The notes under the pieces were generated by a model that had not been told where the DNA came from, searched no databases, and saw only the letters and a list, made by a program, of their open reading frames with translations. Below, piece after piece: positions 17,994-25,631 of a DNA stretch of 50,151 nucleotides (its first letter is position 1; each line of letters starts with the position of its first letter). The stretch is from the IMG/VR virus record IMGVR_UViG_3300050124_000042, positions 1-50,151 of that record. One strand, 5' to 3'. Made by a program: the position numbers and the translations under genes. Source of the DNA: a virus.

Positions 17994-19022
17994 TTATTTC
18001 ATTAAATGTTCAAAAAGTTGTTTTCTATATTCATTGATTTTAAGTAAATTATAATGTTCACGACAATATTCACCCAGGGCCTGTCCTTTCTCCTTAAGAA
18101 AGACCGGATCAATAGCGAACTTTTTAATATTGTCAAACCAGGTTGCAGCATTCGATCCATACATAACTAAATCCCTATTAGGGAAGTCAGAGTAAGGAGA
18201 AGTATCTGAAGCGATACAGGGATTATACTTAGCCGCACTCTCAAGGATCTTTAAATTGGACTTGTACGCATTAAACATATTCTGTTCCAGAGGGATCAGA
18301 GTAACGTCACAATGAGAATAATGATCCTCATAGGAGTCCAGGGGGAGGGTCCCGCGAGATTCATAACCGGGTATCCTTCCGTTTAAAGAGAAAGAGTTCT
18401 CCATCTTATTCCAGAATACAAGGGACTCTTTGTTTCTGTAATCCACTCCTGCCAGTATGAACTTAGATTTATTAAATTTGGGATTGTTTATAATCTTTTC
18501 AAATGGTCTTTTTAAAACTTGAATATCGTGAAAGTGTGATGATCCTCCTGCATAAAGAAAACGGGTGAATTCACTCTGTACCTTTGTAGAGTTGAATTGT
18601 TCATGATCGTAGGGGAGGGCATTAGGAATTACATGGACATTCTTGTTTAAAGCCTTTACTTTATCAGCCAGTAGAGCGGTTGTAACAATAACGGCATCTG
18701 ACGCAACAATGCAATCTTTTATCTTTTGGGCGGTTTTATTAGCTTCCCAGGACTTAGCCAGGATGTGATGAGGGTATAGATCCCAATAATCATCAAGATC
18801 CGTAACTATTTTAAAACCGTGTTGTTTTTGCAAGGGTTTAAATACTTCAATATCCATCCCTGGGGTCCTGTTAAACAAAAGGATTTTTGTCTCTGGAGAA
18901 AGATCCCCAAAAGTTTTACCTTTCCATTGATTAATATCAATGCCCATATACTTCAAAGGCATGACCAATCGGTGCCAATCGCATCCTGACGACATCTTAA
19001 TTATTGCAGTTAATCCTTTCAT
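17994..19022 (-). CDS. Glycosyltransferase, GT-B type
   Basis: The start at 19022 (MKGLTAIIKMSSGCDWHRLVMPLKYM) gives 342 residues. Longer starts would read back through the end of the GIY-YIG gene. It shows GT-B/GT4-type features: D-L-D-D-Y-W near the middle of the N-domain, V-H-V-I-P-N-A-L-P at the domain junction, F-L-Y-A-G-G-S-S-H-F-H-D starting the C-domain, and V-T-L-I-P-L-E-Q-N-M-F-N-A-Y-K-S-N-L-K-I-L-E, a variant of the E-x7-E nucleotide-sugar motif. Phage glycosyltransferases modify phage DNA, host surface sugars or virion proteins; the target here is unknown. The first 26 bases overlap the upstream gene. Confidence 0.75.
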   Translation of the reverse strand: MKGLTAIIKMSSGCDWHRLVMPLKYMGIDINQWKGKTFGDLSPETKILLFNRTPGMDIEVFKPLQKQHGFKIVTDLDDYWDLYPHHILAKSWEANKTAQKIKDCIVASDAVIVTTALLADKVKALNKNVHVIPNALPYDHEQFNSTKVQSEFTRFLYAGGSSHFHDIQVLKRPFEKIINNPKFNKSKFILAGVDYRNKESLVFWNKMENSFSLNGRIPGYESRGTLPLDSYEDHYSHCDVTLIPLEQNMFNAYKSNLKILESAAKYNPCIASDTSPYSDFPNRDLVMYGSNAATWFDNIKKFAIDPVFLKEKGQALGEYCREHYNLLKINEYRKQLFEHLMK

Positions 19023-19680
19023 TGTTTGTCTTTTTGTATTTCCAAATAAACCCACCAGTTTGTTTTCTTTTTCCTTGAGCAACCATTGTTATTTTTCCAT
19101 TTGAAATATTTAACTCTTTGGTTGCATTAGAAATACAACTCCATTCTTTTATAAAAATTCCTTGTTTATCATATTGTAATACTGTTTTTGCACGTAATCC
19201 CTTACGAGATTTACTCATTTGTTGAAGAGATTTTTTTGAAAAACAGTTTTTTAATCCTTTATTCCAAGTAATATGTCCTGTCCGTTCGCTGCTGGATTTT
19301 CCTATTTTTTTCTTAGATTCTTTTGTATGTTTGGGTTTTCCTAAATGAGCTTTTGCTATTTTATCTTTTGATTCTTGAGTATGTTTTGCCCCATACCCAC
19401 CCTCTCTCAAATTCAACAACTCAATACCACAATCACGATAAAGATCCATATAAAACTGTTCATACCGATCTAAAACATCTTGACTTACATCAGAGGGTAA
19501 TTCGTGACAAATTTCAAACTTATGATTTTTAACTCCATATTTATCAAAGGAATTTTCTAGTTTTGCTTGTTTGTGTTTTCTACCATGTTGTTTATAATGA
19601 GTCCATCTGCTTTTAATATCCCAACTCTGCCCAATATATACTTTCCCAGAAGGACTTGTTATTTTATAAATTCCAATCAT
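18997..19680 (-). CDS. GIY-YIG homing endonuclease with NUMOD DNA-binding modules
   Basis: This 227-residue protein has an N-terminal GIY-YIG nuclease domain: M-I-G-I-Y-K-I ... K-V-Y-I-G-Q-S, with R26 after W-D-I-K-S and a Glu in E-G-G-Y-G. Small repeated NUMOD3-like segments follow (H-T-Q-E-S-K-D-K-I-A-K-A; H-T-K-E-S-K-K-K-I-G-K-S), then a C-terminal NUMOD1-type module (VLQYDKQGIFIKEWSCISNATKEL...GGFIWKY). Its ATG overlaps the terminal TGA of the broken MazG gene (ATGA, 19677-19680), and its 3' end overlaps the glycosyltransferase start. It is best read as an inserted mobile endonuclease. Confidence 0.85.
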   Translation of the reverse strand: MIGIYKITSPSGKVYIGQSWDIKSRWTHYKQHGRKHKQAKLENSFDKYGVKNHKFEICHELPSDVSQDVLDRYEQFYMDLYRDCGIELLNLREGGYGAKHTQESKDKIAKAHLGKPKHTKESKKKIGKSSSERTGHITWNKGLKNCFSKKSLQQMSKSRKGLRAKTVLQYDKQGIFIKEWSCISNATKELNISNGKITMVAQGKRKQTGGFIWKYKKTNNERINCNN

Positions 19681-20093
19681 TTTATTTCTATTTCTCTATG
19701 ATCTCCGTTTCCTTTAATCATATTTTTTTCTCTACGCAAAGTAATTTTTTTAATATTATTTCGGGCAGTATCTTCCATAGTAATACCTAAGTCAGTACAA
19801 AGGGAAGCAATATATCAAAGTACATCACCGATTTCACCAGTAAGATCTTCAACATTAAGATTTGGAGTATCACCACGCATCCACTTTTTAATTTTACCGG
19901 CCATCTCTCCCGCTTCATTAAGAACTCCGATTGTTGGATATATGATTGCATACTTCTCAGGGAATGCTTTATTTTTAGCTGCTTCTAACTGATATTCATT
20001 AAGAGTTAAATCTCGTGTAGTAAATGTATAACCGTTATTTGGTGTTTCAAAATCCTTAATAGGTTGATCATTTATGTGTCCTGGAGTGTTCAT
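19677..20093 (-). pseudogene. MazG-like nucleotide pyrophosphohydrolase interrupted by an in-frame TGA
   Basis: The reading frame from 20093 encodes 92 residues with MazG-type features (NEAGEMAGKIKKWMRG and E-I-G-D-V-L), then meets TGA at 19815-19817. In the family the next residue is Trp (GDVLWYIA), so TGG has become TGA. Past it the same frame stays open for 45 more codons with perfect family sequence (YIASLCTDLGITMEDTARNN...KGNGDHR) to TGA at 19677. The active E-x-x-E and E-x-x-D helices lie before the stop, but the last helix and the K-G-x-G-D-x-R end would be lost. Either a fresh nonsense mutation, a sequence error or readthrough explains this. Confidence 0.8.
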
Positions 20094-20632
20094 TGTTGAT
20101 GTTTTAATTTATAAACTTTTTGTAATACTTTAATTTGATATAAGCAATCTTCATATGGGTCGTGTGTTGTTCCCCTATTAGATGAGGGTTCATAAACATG
20201 TTCATTATGCATGATATATGTTCTCATGTCTCTTTCATTCTTAGTTGTCCAAGGAGCAGAATATCCAACTGCTTTAAATGCTCCTTCTAAAATACCACAA
20301 TCAAAACGGTTTCCATTTCCCCATAATGTTGGATTTGGGAAATTTATTAGCCAAACAGTAAATTCTTCTAATATTCTTTTTAAATCATCTCCTGAGTGAT
20401 CAAGAGCAAGAAATTTATTAATTGTTTCTTCATCCTGTCTCATCCACCACTTCATTGTTTCTGGATCAATTTTTAGTCCGTATTTAAGAGATGATTTTAT
20501 TGAAATTGATTGATAAAAATAATCAAGATTTACAAAGTCTGTTTCTAATTGAAAATTTACAGCACAAAATGAGGTAACAATATAACCGGGTGATGTTCCC
20601 AAGGTTTCAATATCAAGCATTATGTCATTCAT
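20090..20632 (-). CDS. DEDDh 3'-5' exonuclease (DnaQ superfamily)
   Basis: This 180-residue protein has motif I D-I-E-T-L-G-T (Asp7, Glu9), motif II around W-G-N-G-N-R-F-D (Asp111) and motif III H-D-P-Y-E-D (His157, Asp162). These complete the four acidic residues plus His of a DEDDh nuclease. The short single-domain form resembles phage exonucleases that trim DNA or RNA, rather than a polymerase subunit. It overlaps the preceding gene by ATGA (20629-20632) and the MazG frame by four bases at its end, so all are translationally coupled. Confidence 0.8.
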   Translation of the reverse strand: MNDIMLDIETLGTSPGYIVTSFCAVNFQLETDFVNLDYFYQSISIKSSLKYGLKIDPETMKWWMRQDEETINKFLALDHSGDDLKRILEEFTVWLINFPNPTLWGNGNRFDCGILEGAFKAVGYSAPWTTKNERDMRTYIMHNEHVYEPSSNRGTTHDPYEDCLYQIKVLQKVYKLKHQQ

Positions 20633-20982
20633 GGTTTACTATAATTTGATTTGTTAATCATGTGATGGTCCTTTTTATGGTTTATCCAAAGAGTTATTAC
20701 CTTAGCAGTAGCTTTTTTAAAGTTAGGTTTTAAAACTAGTACTATATCATAACTTTTGTTGTGTTGTATTCTAACAACACACATTAAAATCTTTTTACCA
20801 CTCTCTGTGGTCTTTACTTCTACAAACTTCTTTTTGGTTAACATCATCTTGTTTATGGATGGGGGTCTTTTGTTAACCCTTTCCTTAAAACGCCTTAAAG
20901 CGTGTTTTGAGTACTTTAGAAACAAGAACTTTCTTGGGATAACCATTTGTTCGGGGAACCCGACTTGTTTATGAAATATCAT
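20629..20982 (-). CDS. Basic hypothetical protein (DUF4258-like segment)
   Basis: This 117-residue, strongly basic protein has Y-S-K-H-A-L-R-R-F-K-E-R-V near the N-terminus, which resembles the H-A-x-x-R-x-x-x-R start of DUF4258-type small toxin/nuclease-like domains; this is weak evidence. It is the first gene of its sub-operon. A TAAATTTG -7 box at 20987-20994 would put transcription start very near the ATG at 20982, so the internal ATG at 20946 (MVIPRKFLFL) is a credible alternative start. Confidence 0.5.
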   Translation of the reverse strand: MIFHKQVGFPEQMVIPRKFLFLKYSKHALRRFKERVNKRPPSINKMMLTKKKFVEVKTTESGKKILMCVVRIQHNKSYDIVLVLKPNFKKATAKVITLWINHKKDHHMINKSNYSKP

Positions 20983-20986
20983 ATTG

Positions 20987-20994
20987 CAAATTTA
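20987..20994 (-). promoter_or_regulatory. Bacteroidota-type -7 box, minus strand
   Basis: TAAATTTG (read on the minus strand) fits TAnnTTTG and lies just upstream of the gene starting at 20982, in the divergent gap facing the plus-strand gene at 21104. No clear TTTG is found at the expected -33 distance. Confidence 0.4.
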
Positions 20995-21054
20995 ATATAA
21001 ATTTTGGTAATAAAAAATGTTCTATTTGTTAAATATATGTGAACTACCAGGGCA

Positions 21055-21086
21055 TTTGGAAGTTTCAAATAATATGGTTATATTTG
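21055..21086 (+). promoter_or_regulatory. Strong Bacteroidota-type promoter (TTTG-N20-TATATTTG)
   Basis: TTTG at 21055-21058 and TATATTTG at 21079-21086 are separated by 20 bases, matching the Bacteroidota primary-sigma consensus at both elements. The predicted start, near 21092, lies about 12 bases before the ATG of the isolated plus-strand gene at 21104. Confidence 0.8.
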
Positions 21087-21103
21087 TAAAAAATTAATAA
21101 CAC

Positions 21104-21595
21104 ATGGCAGATCGTAAAAATCACAAGGAAAAAGCAGCCGCTTTCTCCGAAGCACAAAAAAAGAAAAATGTTCAGGCATCACAGCCTAAAACTCATCTTA
21201 TTCCTGACGTAGAATGGCAATCTACTGATAATCTGGACCTTCGCGGGGATGTCGCTGAAGCTATTCAGAACAACCTGGTAGTAGCCTTTGAAGCTCTACA
21301 GAAAGCAGGACAGGCTTTCCAGGTACTTTTGAATCTTAATATCAAAGCTGGTAAAGCAAAGCTTAAATACACCTGGAATAATGGTGAAGCTCCAACTGAT
21401 GCTGAACTTAAAGACTATCAAGAGCAAATGACCCAATTGCAAGCTCTTAAAGCCGAACAATTGAAAAAAGCTCAGGATGGTATTGCAGCAGAAGCAAAGA
21501 AGAATCAAACCTCCAAAACCAATCTGGTCACAACAGATGGTCAGCCTTTGACAGAAGAAAATCTCTCTAAATCAAAGAGTGGATTAATAGTGTAA
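21104..21595 (+). CDS. Isolated plus-strand helical protein with its own promoter and terminator
   Basis: This 163-residue protein has a charged N-terminus (ADRKNHKEKAAAFSEAQKKKN), a segment with NLDLRGDVAEAIQNNLVVAFEALQKAGQAFQVLLNLNIK that looks like a packed helix pair, and a long charged helix (ELKDYQEQMTQLQALKAEQLKKAQDGIAAEAKKN). It is the only plus-strand gene between 16255 and 47736, framed by a consensus promoter (21055-21086) and an intrinsic terminator (21621-21648). It is thus an independent monocistronic unit. No family is recognised; coiled-coil scaffold, nucleic-acid binding or host-takeover roles are all possible. Confidence 0.8.
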   Translation: MADRKNHKEKAAAFSEAQKKKNVQASQPKTHLIPDVEWQSTDNLDLRGDVAEAIQNNLVVAFEALQKAGQAFQVLLNLNIKAGKAKLKYTWNNGEAPTDAELKDYQEQMTQLQALKAEQLKKAQDGIAAEAKKNQTSKTNLVTTDGQPLTEENLSKSKSGLIV

Positions 21596-21620
21596 CCTAT
21601 CTCTTGGTACATACAAACAG

Positions 21621-21648
21621 AAAACGCGGCTTTTCAGTCGCGTTTTTT
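21621..21648 (+). terminator. Intrinsic terminator of the isolated plus-strand gene
   Basis: AAAACGCG at 21621-21628 pairs with CGCGTTTT at 21639-21646 around a 10-nt loop, followed by a T-run to 21648. It lies 26 bases after the stop at 21595. The minus-strand small gene ending at 21647 abuts it, so it may serve both directions. Confidence 0.8.
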
Positions 21649-21796
21649 AATTTGACCCCATGTATGGTTTTTTATGTTTTTGTATTATTGGTGTTGATGC
21701 TTTTGCTTCCAACGAATTTACCATAACAATTCCCCTTGATCCCCAATTTTTGGACCATTGTTTTTTGGGAGGATCTTTCTTTTTCTTATGGGACAT
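21647..21796 (-). CDS. Small basic protein
   Basis: The 49-residue frame from the ATG at 21796 (MSHKKKKDPPKKQWSKNWGSRGIVMVNSLEAKAST) is highly basic with a Lys-rich N-terminus and has the look of a real small phage protein. It overlaps the end of the upstream gene by 11 bases. Longer readings of this frame only shadow that gene. A nucleic-acid-binding role is plausible from its charge alone. Confidence 0.5.
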   Translation of the reverse strand: MSHKKKKDPPKKQWSKNWGSRGIVMVNSLEAKASTPIIQKHKKPYMGSN

Positions 21797-22385
21797 AAAG
21801 TATTGTTCCGTTATCTTTCTGAATGTCTTCTTCAAATATTTTCCGGGCTTCCTGGACGTTGAACGGAGCGCATATAATATGAAATCCTTTCTTAGTAGGC
21901 ACAACCCCAAATATTCCATCATCCCCTCTCTTAGCTTGTTTATGTAATTCTTTAATAGAAGCAATAATTTGGTCAACATAATATGGAGCGGTTATATCAA
22001 CATCCACAACCCACTTTTTAAATATTTCTGAATTACATGTTCCAGCAGCCGCCCAAAAAGCCTTTTTAACAGCCTTATAGTTATGACTTATAATATAATC
22101 AACCGTAAGTTTTAAAGCCTGTAAACCGACTCTCTCAAGGTCCCGGACGTTAAGATTAATATATGCCCTGGCATTATTCCTTACACAGATTGCCATAATA
22201 TGAGCCATCTTCTTCTCTAGGTCAGACTTATTATAAATACACATTTGATCAATAACTTCCATATCCTTATCCATAGTTGGATTATCCTTTCGCCTTTTTA
22301 GTATTTGGAGAAGGTAGAATGGATTTTCTATATGTGTCTTGACAGAAATAAACGGGGCCAGTAATTCAAAATTATTTATAGACAT
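21786..22385 (-). CDS. Hypothetical protein with primase/polymerase-like motifs
   Basis: This 199-residue protein has the segments W-V-V-D-V-D-I (hydrophobics then DxD) and, about 50 residues later, K-K-G-F-H-I-I-C-A-P-F. This order recalls motifs I (hhhDhD) and II (sxH) of archaeo-eukaryotic primases and related nucleotidyltransferases. A clear motif III Asp is not visible after them, and the protein is short. An AEP-like origin is therefore only a hypothesis. It sits downstream of the RNA-repair genes. Confidence 0.5.
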   Translation of the reverse strand: MSINNFELLAPFISVKTHIENPFYLLQILKRRKDNPTMDKDMEVIDQMCIYNKSDLEKKMAHIMAICVRNNARAYINLNVRDLERVGLQALKLTVDYIISHNYKAVKKAFWAAAGTCNSEIFKKWVVDVDITAPYYVDQIIASIKELHKQAKRGDDGIFGVVPTKKGFHIICAPFNVQEARKIFEEDIQKDNGTILYVP

Positions 22386-22387
22386 TT

Positions 22388-22660
22388 TTATTTATTAATA
22401 AACATTAAGTAATCGTAATTTTTATTCTCAGCCCACCGTATTAACCTTACTAATATATTAGATTCTATAGTTGGTGTAGTAAAAGTAAACAAAGCATCCG
22501 TTCTTACCAAATAATAATTGTTTCTTTTTATTCCTATTTTATAGGAAGGAGAAGTAAGTCTATCCAGAAACGACAAGCCCAAGTGTCCTTTGAACTCTGA
22601 AATATTTAATTGAGCAAAGCGGAGGGGGAGATTTTCAGGATCATTTACAATTATAGCCAT
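22388..22660 (-). CDS. Hypothetical protein
   Basis: This 90-residue, beta-rich protein with an aromatic C-terminus (ENKNYDYLMFINK) has no family recognised. Its ATG overlaps the TAA of the phosphoesterase (TAATG), so its translation is coupled to the RNA-repair genes. Confidence 0.55.
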   Translation of the reverse strand: MAIIVNDPENLPLRFAQLNISEFKGHLGLSFLDRLTSPSYKIGIKRNNYYLVRTDALFTFTTPTIESNILVRLIRWAENKNYDYLMFINK

Positions 22661-23343
22661 TAGTTTGTATTTTCATTGTGATGATCTACTCCACCCAGGT
22701 TAATTCTATTTTTCATTATTGCTGCAATCTCATCAAAGTGATATGGACGGAATTCTGGATGAGTATCTACACCAACATCCATACATTTGAATTTTGCATA
22801 TTCAAAGGTTCCATAATTTGGTAAACAATAATCAGGTAACGTTCCATGACTATGTCCGTATAAGTTCCAATTTCCATACTGTCCCTTACCCCACACCCTC
22901 TGGGCGAAATGAGACAAGCACATTGATTGTCCATTTATTTTTTTGTTTCTTATATACTGATTTACAGAAGAAAAAAAAGATTGAATATTATTCATATATA
23001 CGGCATGATGTAATTCATCTATATTTGCTTCCATTCCAACTATGACTTTTTTATCATTTTCTATATGATGATCATGATTTCCCAGGACCAGATGAATTGT
23101 TTTACAATTAATCCGTTTACGAAAATTCCAAATCTGATCAATCCCCCCAAAACTCCAATCCCCAAGGTGATAAAGAATATCATTTTCCTTTACAGTCTTA
23201 TTGATATTTTCAACCAGGCGAACGTCATGTTCTTCCAGAGTATCAAGATCCCTACACCTAGATAGATCTGTCCATTCAGAAGTTCCACGCACAATGTTTT
23301 TGTGGTGGAAGTGAGTGTCACTTGTAAAAAAAATACTTGCCAT
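22660..23343 (-). CDS. Calcineurin-like metallophosphoesterase (candidate 2',3'-phosphatase)
   Basis: From the ATG at 23343 (MASIFFTSDTHFHHKN) the protein has 227 residues and all calcineurin-fold metal motifs: D-T-H (Asp9, His11), G-D-W (Asp62), G-N-H-D (88-91), a His near 145 (LSHFAQ) and G-H-S-H-G (163-167). These bind two metals and hydrolyse phosphomono- or diesters. The first 26 bases overlap the polynucleotide-kinase gene, and an RNA ligase lies just upstream. Together they match the three activities fused in bacterial Pnkp, so removal of a 2',3'-cyclic or 3'-phosphate from cut RNA is a reasonable inference. Confidence 0.8.
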   Translation of the reverse strand: MASIFFTSDTHFHHKNIVRGTSEWTDLSRCRDLDTLEEHDVRLVENINKTVKENDILYHLGDWSFGGIDQIWNFRKRINCKTIHLVLGNHDHHIENDKKVIVGMEANIDELHHAVYMNNIQSFFSSVNQYIRNKKINGQSMCLSHFAQRVWGKGQYGNWNLYGHSHGTLPDYCLPNYGTFEYAKFKCMDVGVDTHPEFRPYHFDEIAAIMKNRINLGGVDHHNENTN

Positions 23344-23782
23344 AATTATTTTGATTGATTTTATCAAATCTTTTTTTCATGTCCTTAATAATTCCGTGAG
23401 GAACGTGTCTGCCGGTTAGTATCCTTCTCTTAACCTCCCTTACTCTACAAAGCCATAAAGGAGTATTGAAAAATATTATTTTAAGTATAAAATCAGCTTC
23501 AGGAAACTGTTTTACGTATCCATCCAGGTGGGCCGCATCAACATTTGTTTTATCAATAATAATATTATGTTTAAGATGTATTGATGCTCCTAATAAATGA
23601 TCCCAACATTTAGTGACTTTTTTCTCGTCATTGCTATTCTGTTTATACTCTTTACCAAACATCTTCTCCCTTATTTCATCTCTTGAAAGTATAGTAAAGA
23701 ATCGTTTATCAGGGAACCTTTTAATAAAGGTTGTTTTACCACTACCTGGAGGTCCACATAAAATTAAAACTACTTTTTTCAT
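23318..23782 (-). CDS. Polynucleotide 5'-kinase (P-loop kinase)
   Basis: This 154-residue protein has Walker A G-P-P-G-S-G-K-T-T (10-18), S-R-D-E-I-R-E-K-M-F-G, D-K-T-N-V-D (as in T4 Pnkp-type kinases, acceptor side) and a lid with many Arg (CRVREVKRRILTGRHVP). Its length equals a stand-alone kinase domain, without the phosphatase domain of T4 Pnkp. It overlaps the following metallophosphoesterase by 26 bases and follows the RNA ligase. It most likely phosphorylates 5'-OH RNA ends during tRNA repair. Confidence 0.8.
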   Translation of the reverse strand: MKKVVLILCGPPGSGKTTFIKRFPDKRFFTILSRDEIREKMFGKEYKQNSNDEKKVTKCWDHLLGASIHLKHNIIIDKTNVDAAHLDGYVKQFPEADFILKIIFFNTPLWLCRVREVKRRILTGRHVPHGIIKDMKKRFDKINQNNYGKYFFYK

Positions 23783-23880
23783 AATGTTATTTTTCAGATA
23801 ATATATACATAATAGTACAAAATATTATACTTAAATTTATAACCCAACTAACAATAACATATGTTTTATAACTCATAAAA

Positions 23881-25263
23881 TTAATTTTGTGTTTCTACAT
23901 CAATTACTTCTGCATCTGCCTGTTTAGATTCGTGGATCAAAAAAAGTGGCGACTTAAGCTTGTATACTCTGGGATTTGGATAATCCTCAATCCGAATAAC
24001 AATACCCTCTTCTATCACGTTAGAATCAAGCCAGGATGGTCTGTCAAGATAAGTCTTAATAAAATATTTTTCAAATTTATCTTTCCAAGGTTCTGGATCT
24101 CCAAGGAAATCTTCTATTGCACAGCCTACTTGATGCACTGCAAAATTTGATACTTTTCCTTCATAATCTGTAATTACAGGATCAACTCCAATCTCCGTAC
24201 ATCTTTTACGGACCTGTCTCCATGATAAATCCACTTCAACCCCCTGGGAGTTTATATGAGTGATTCTGTATACATAAACTTTAGGAATATTTAATCCATA
24301 AGAATATCCTTTTTGAATATCTACTCCAGCGGCTAGAGGTATATATGTATTACCTGTACACCTGATTTGATATTTATCTTTTCCGATAATTTCAAAATAT
24401 ACAATCTCTCCTTTATGTAATTTATTTTGGAAGTTAACTTTTCCAACCATTGTCCAAAGATCATCTTCGTAAAAATGATTCTTATTCTTCAGTTCATTAA
24501 AGTTTACAGATTTTACAACGTGACGGCTTCCTATCACATAACTATATTCTTCATCCACAACTTTCACTCCCAGTTTTTTAGCAAGTTTTTCATGCCATTT
24601 GAGTTTGCGTTTAGTAAGTGTATGACCTATACGGGCAGAAGTACCGTGAAGTTTAATAGTGATGCTCATTTCATCCAGAAGATTGATTTTATCCAGGTTC
24701 TTAAGTAACTGAGAAGTATCAATATGTTCAGGGAACATACGGGAATCAATGATCTCATCCAATACCTTATTTGATTTCATTGTACCAGGTCCAGAAGATT
24801 TGACAGGAACAATATATTTTTTACAAATAAAAATTCCGTCAATTTCATTAAACTCCTGTCCAGCTTTAAGACCATATACTATTTTATTAACACCTCCTGA
24901 AGCACCTGGAATAACATTTGCTAGAGAACCAATAGGCATTACAACTCCTGTAGATTTATTGCCTTTAAATTTTATTGCTTTGACTCTTCCATTATCCTCA
25001 AAATATCCTTTTGATTTCTGATCTTCATTTAGATTAGAATTCCGATAAAGATTATTACCCTTAAGGTAAGCTTCACTAAGTTGAGTTTCTGACGGAAAGA
25101 ATATATAAAGATCCCCCAGAGGATACTTCTTTGGAATTATACACGTATTACCAAACACCGAAGTCCCAACTACATTATCTAAGCCAGGGAGGGAGAATGT
25201 AGTTGTTACCTTAACTACTGTACCAGTGTAGTTTTTTGAGTCTTCATAAATTTTTAGTGACAT
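23881..25263 (-). CDS. ATP-dependent RNA ligase (Rnl5/DRB0094-like)
   Basis: This 460-residue protein has an N-terminal OB-like region with the family pattern FFPSETQLSEAYLKGNNLYRN...KGYFEDNGRVKAIKFKG. A nucleotidyltransferase domain follows: motif I K-L-H-G-T-S (Lys204 predicted to take AMP), motif III Y-F-E-I-I-G (Glu291), motif IV E-E-G-I-V-I-R (418-424) and motif V Y-K-L-K. The N-terminal module plus ligase core is the arrangement of Deinococcus-type Rnl5, which seals nicks with a 3'-OH RNA end. It is the first of three adjacent RNA-end-processing genes. Confidence 0.85.
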   Translation of the reverse strand: MSLKIYEDSKNYTGTVVKVTTTFSLPGLDNVVGTSVFGNTCIIPKKYPLGDLYIFFPSETQLSEAYLKGNNLYRNSNLNEDQKSKGYFEDNGRVKAIKFKGNKSTGVVMPIGSLANVIPGASGGVNKIVYGLKAGQEFNEIDGIFICKKYIVPVKSSGPGTMKSNKVLDEIIDSRMFPEHIDTSQLLKNLDKINLLDEMSITIKLHGTSARIGHTLTKRKLKWHEKLAKKLGVKVVDEEYSYVIGSRHVVKSVNFNELKNKNHFYEDDLWTMVGKVNFQNKLHKGEIVYFEIIGKDKYQIRCTGNTYIPLAAGVDIQKGYSYGLNIPKVYVYRITHINSQGVEVDLSWRQVRKRCTEIGVDPVITDYEGKVSNFAVHQVGCAIEDFLGDPEPWKDKFEKYFIKTYLDRPSWLDSNVIEEGIVIRIEDYPNPRVYKLKSPLFLIHESKQADAEVIDVETQN

Positions 25264-25281
25264 TTTGTTTATTTTAGTTTT

Positions 25282-25629
25282 TTAATTAGGTCCGTGTAGT
25301 GGACACTTTAGATCAATCCATTGTATCTCAGGAAAAGCATCATCATTATCGCTTTTAGGACAGGTGCATTTAGGCCATAAATAAGATCTATGTCTAATTG
25401 CATTAGGTTCAAATCCCCATAACATTTGAAGTTCAAATTCAACCTGGGTTAATTGATTGAATAGAATTTTCATAAACGTTCTATTCTTTGTTTTAACTAA
25501 AAGAGTAAAAAGATCATATCGCTCCTTATGTAATGCAACAATCTGACTTACCGTATCAAAATCAAGTTTTCGTTCTCTAATAAGATCTGCATTAACTCCC
25601 AATCTATGACCACGATGAGTGAACCACAT
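25282..25629 (-). CDS. Hypothetical protein with C-terminal Cys/His cluster
   Basis: This 115-residue protein has a helical, charged body and a C-terminus containing C-T-C-P ... C-P-L-H-G, a possible zinc-binding site. It sits between the dNTP-diphosphohydrolase/nucleotidase fusion and the RNA ligase, two bases after the former. No family is recognised. Confidence 0.55.
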   Translation of the reverse strand: MWFTHRGHRLGVNADLIRERKLDFDTVSQIVALHKERYDLFTLLVKTKNRTFMKILFNQLTQVEFELQMLWGFEPNAIRHRSYLWPKCTCPKSDNDDAFPEIQWIDLKCPLHGPN

Positions 25630-25631
25630 AA

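Noticed and set aside
19815-19817. Genome-wide reassignment of TGA to Trp
   Set aside because: TGA ends many intact genes here, including numerous ATGA overlaps, and Trp is encoded by TGG elsewhere; only this site is odd.
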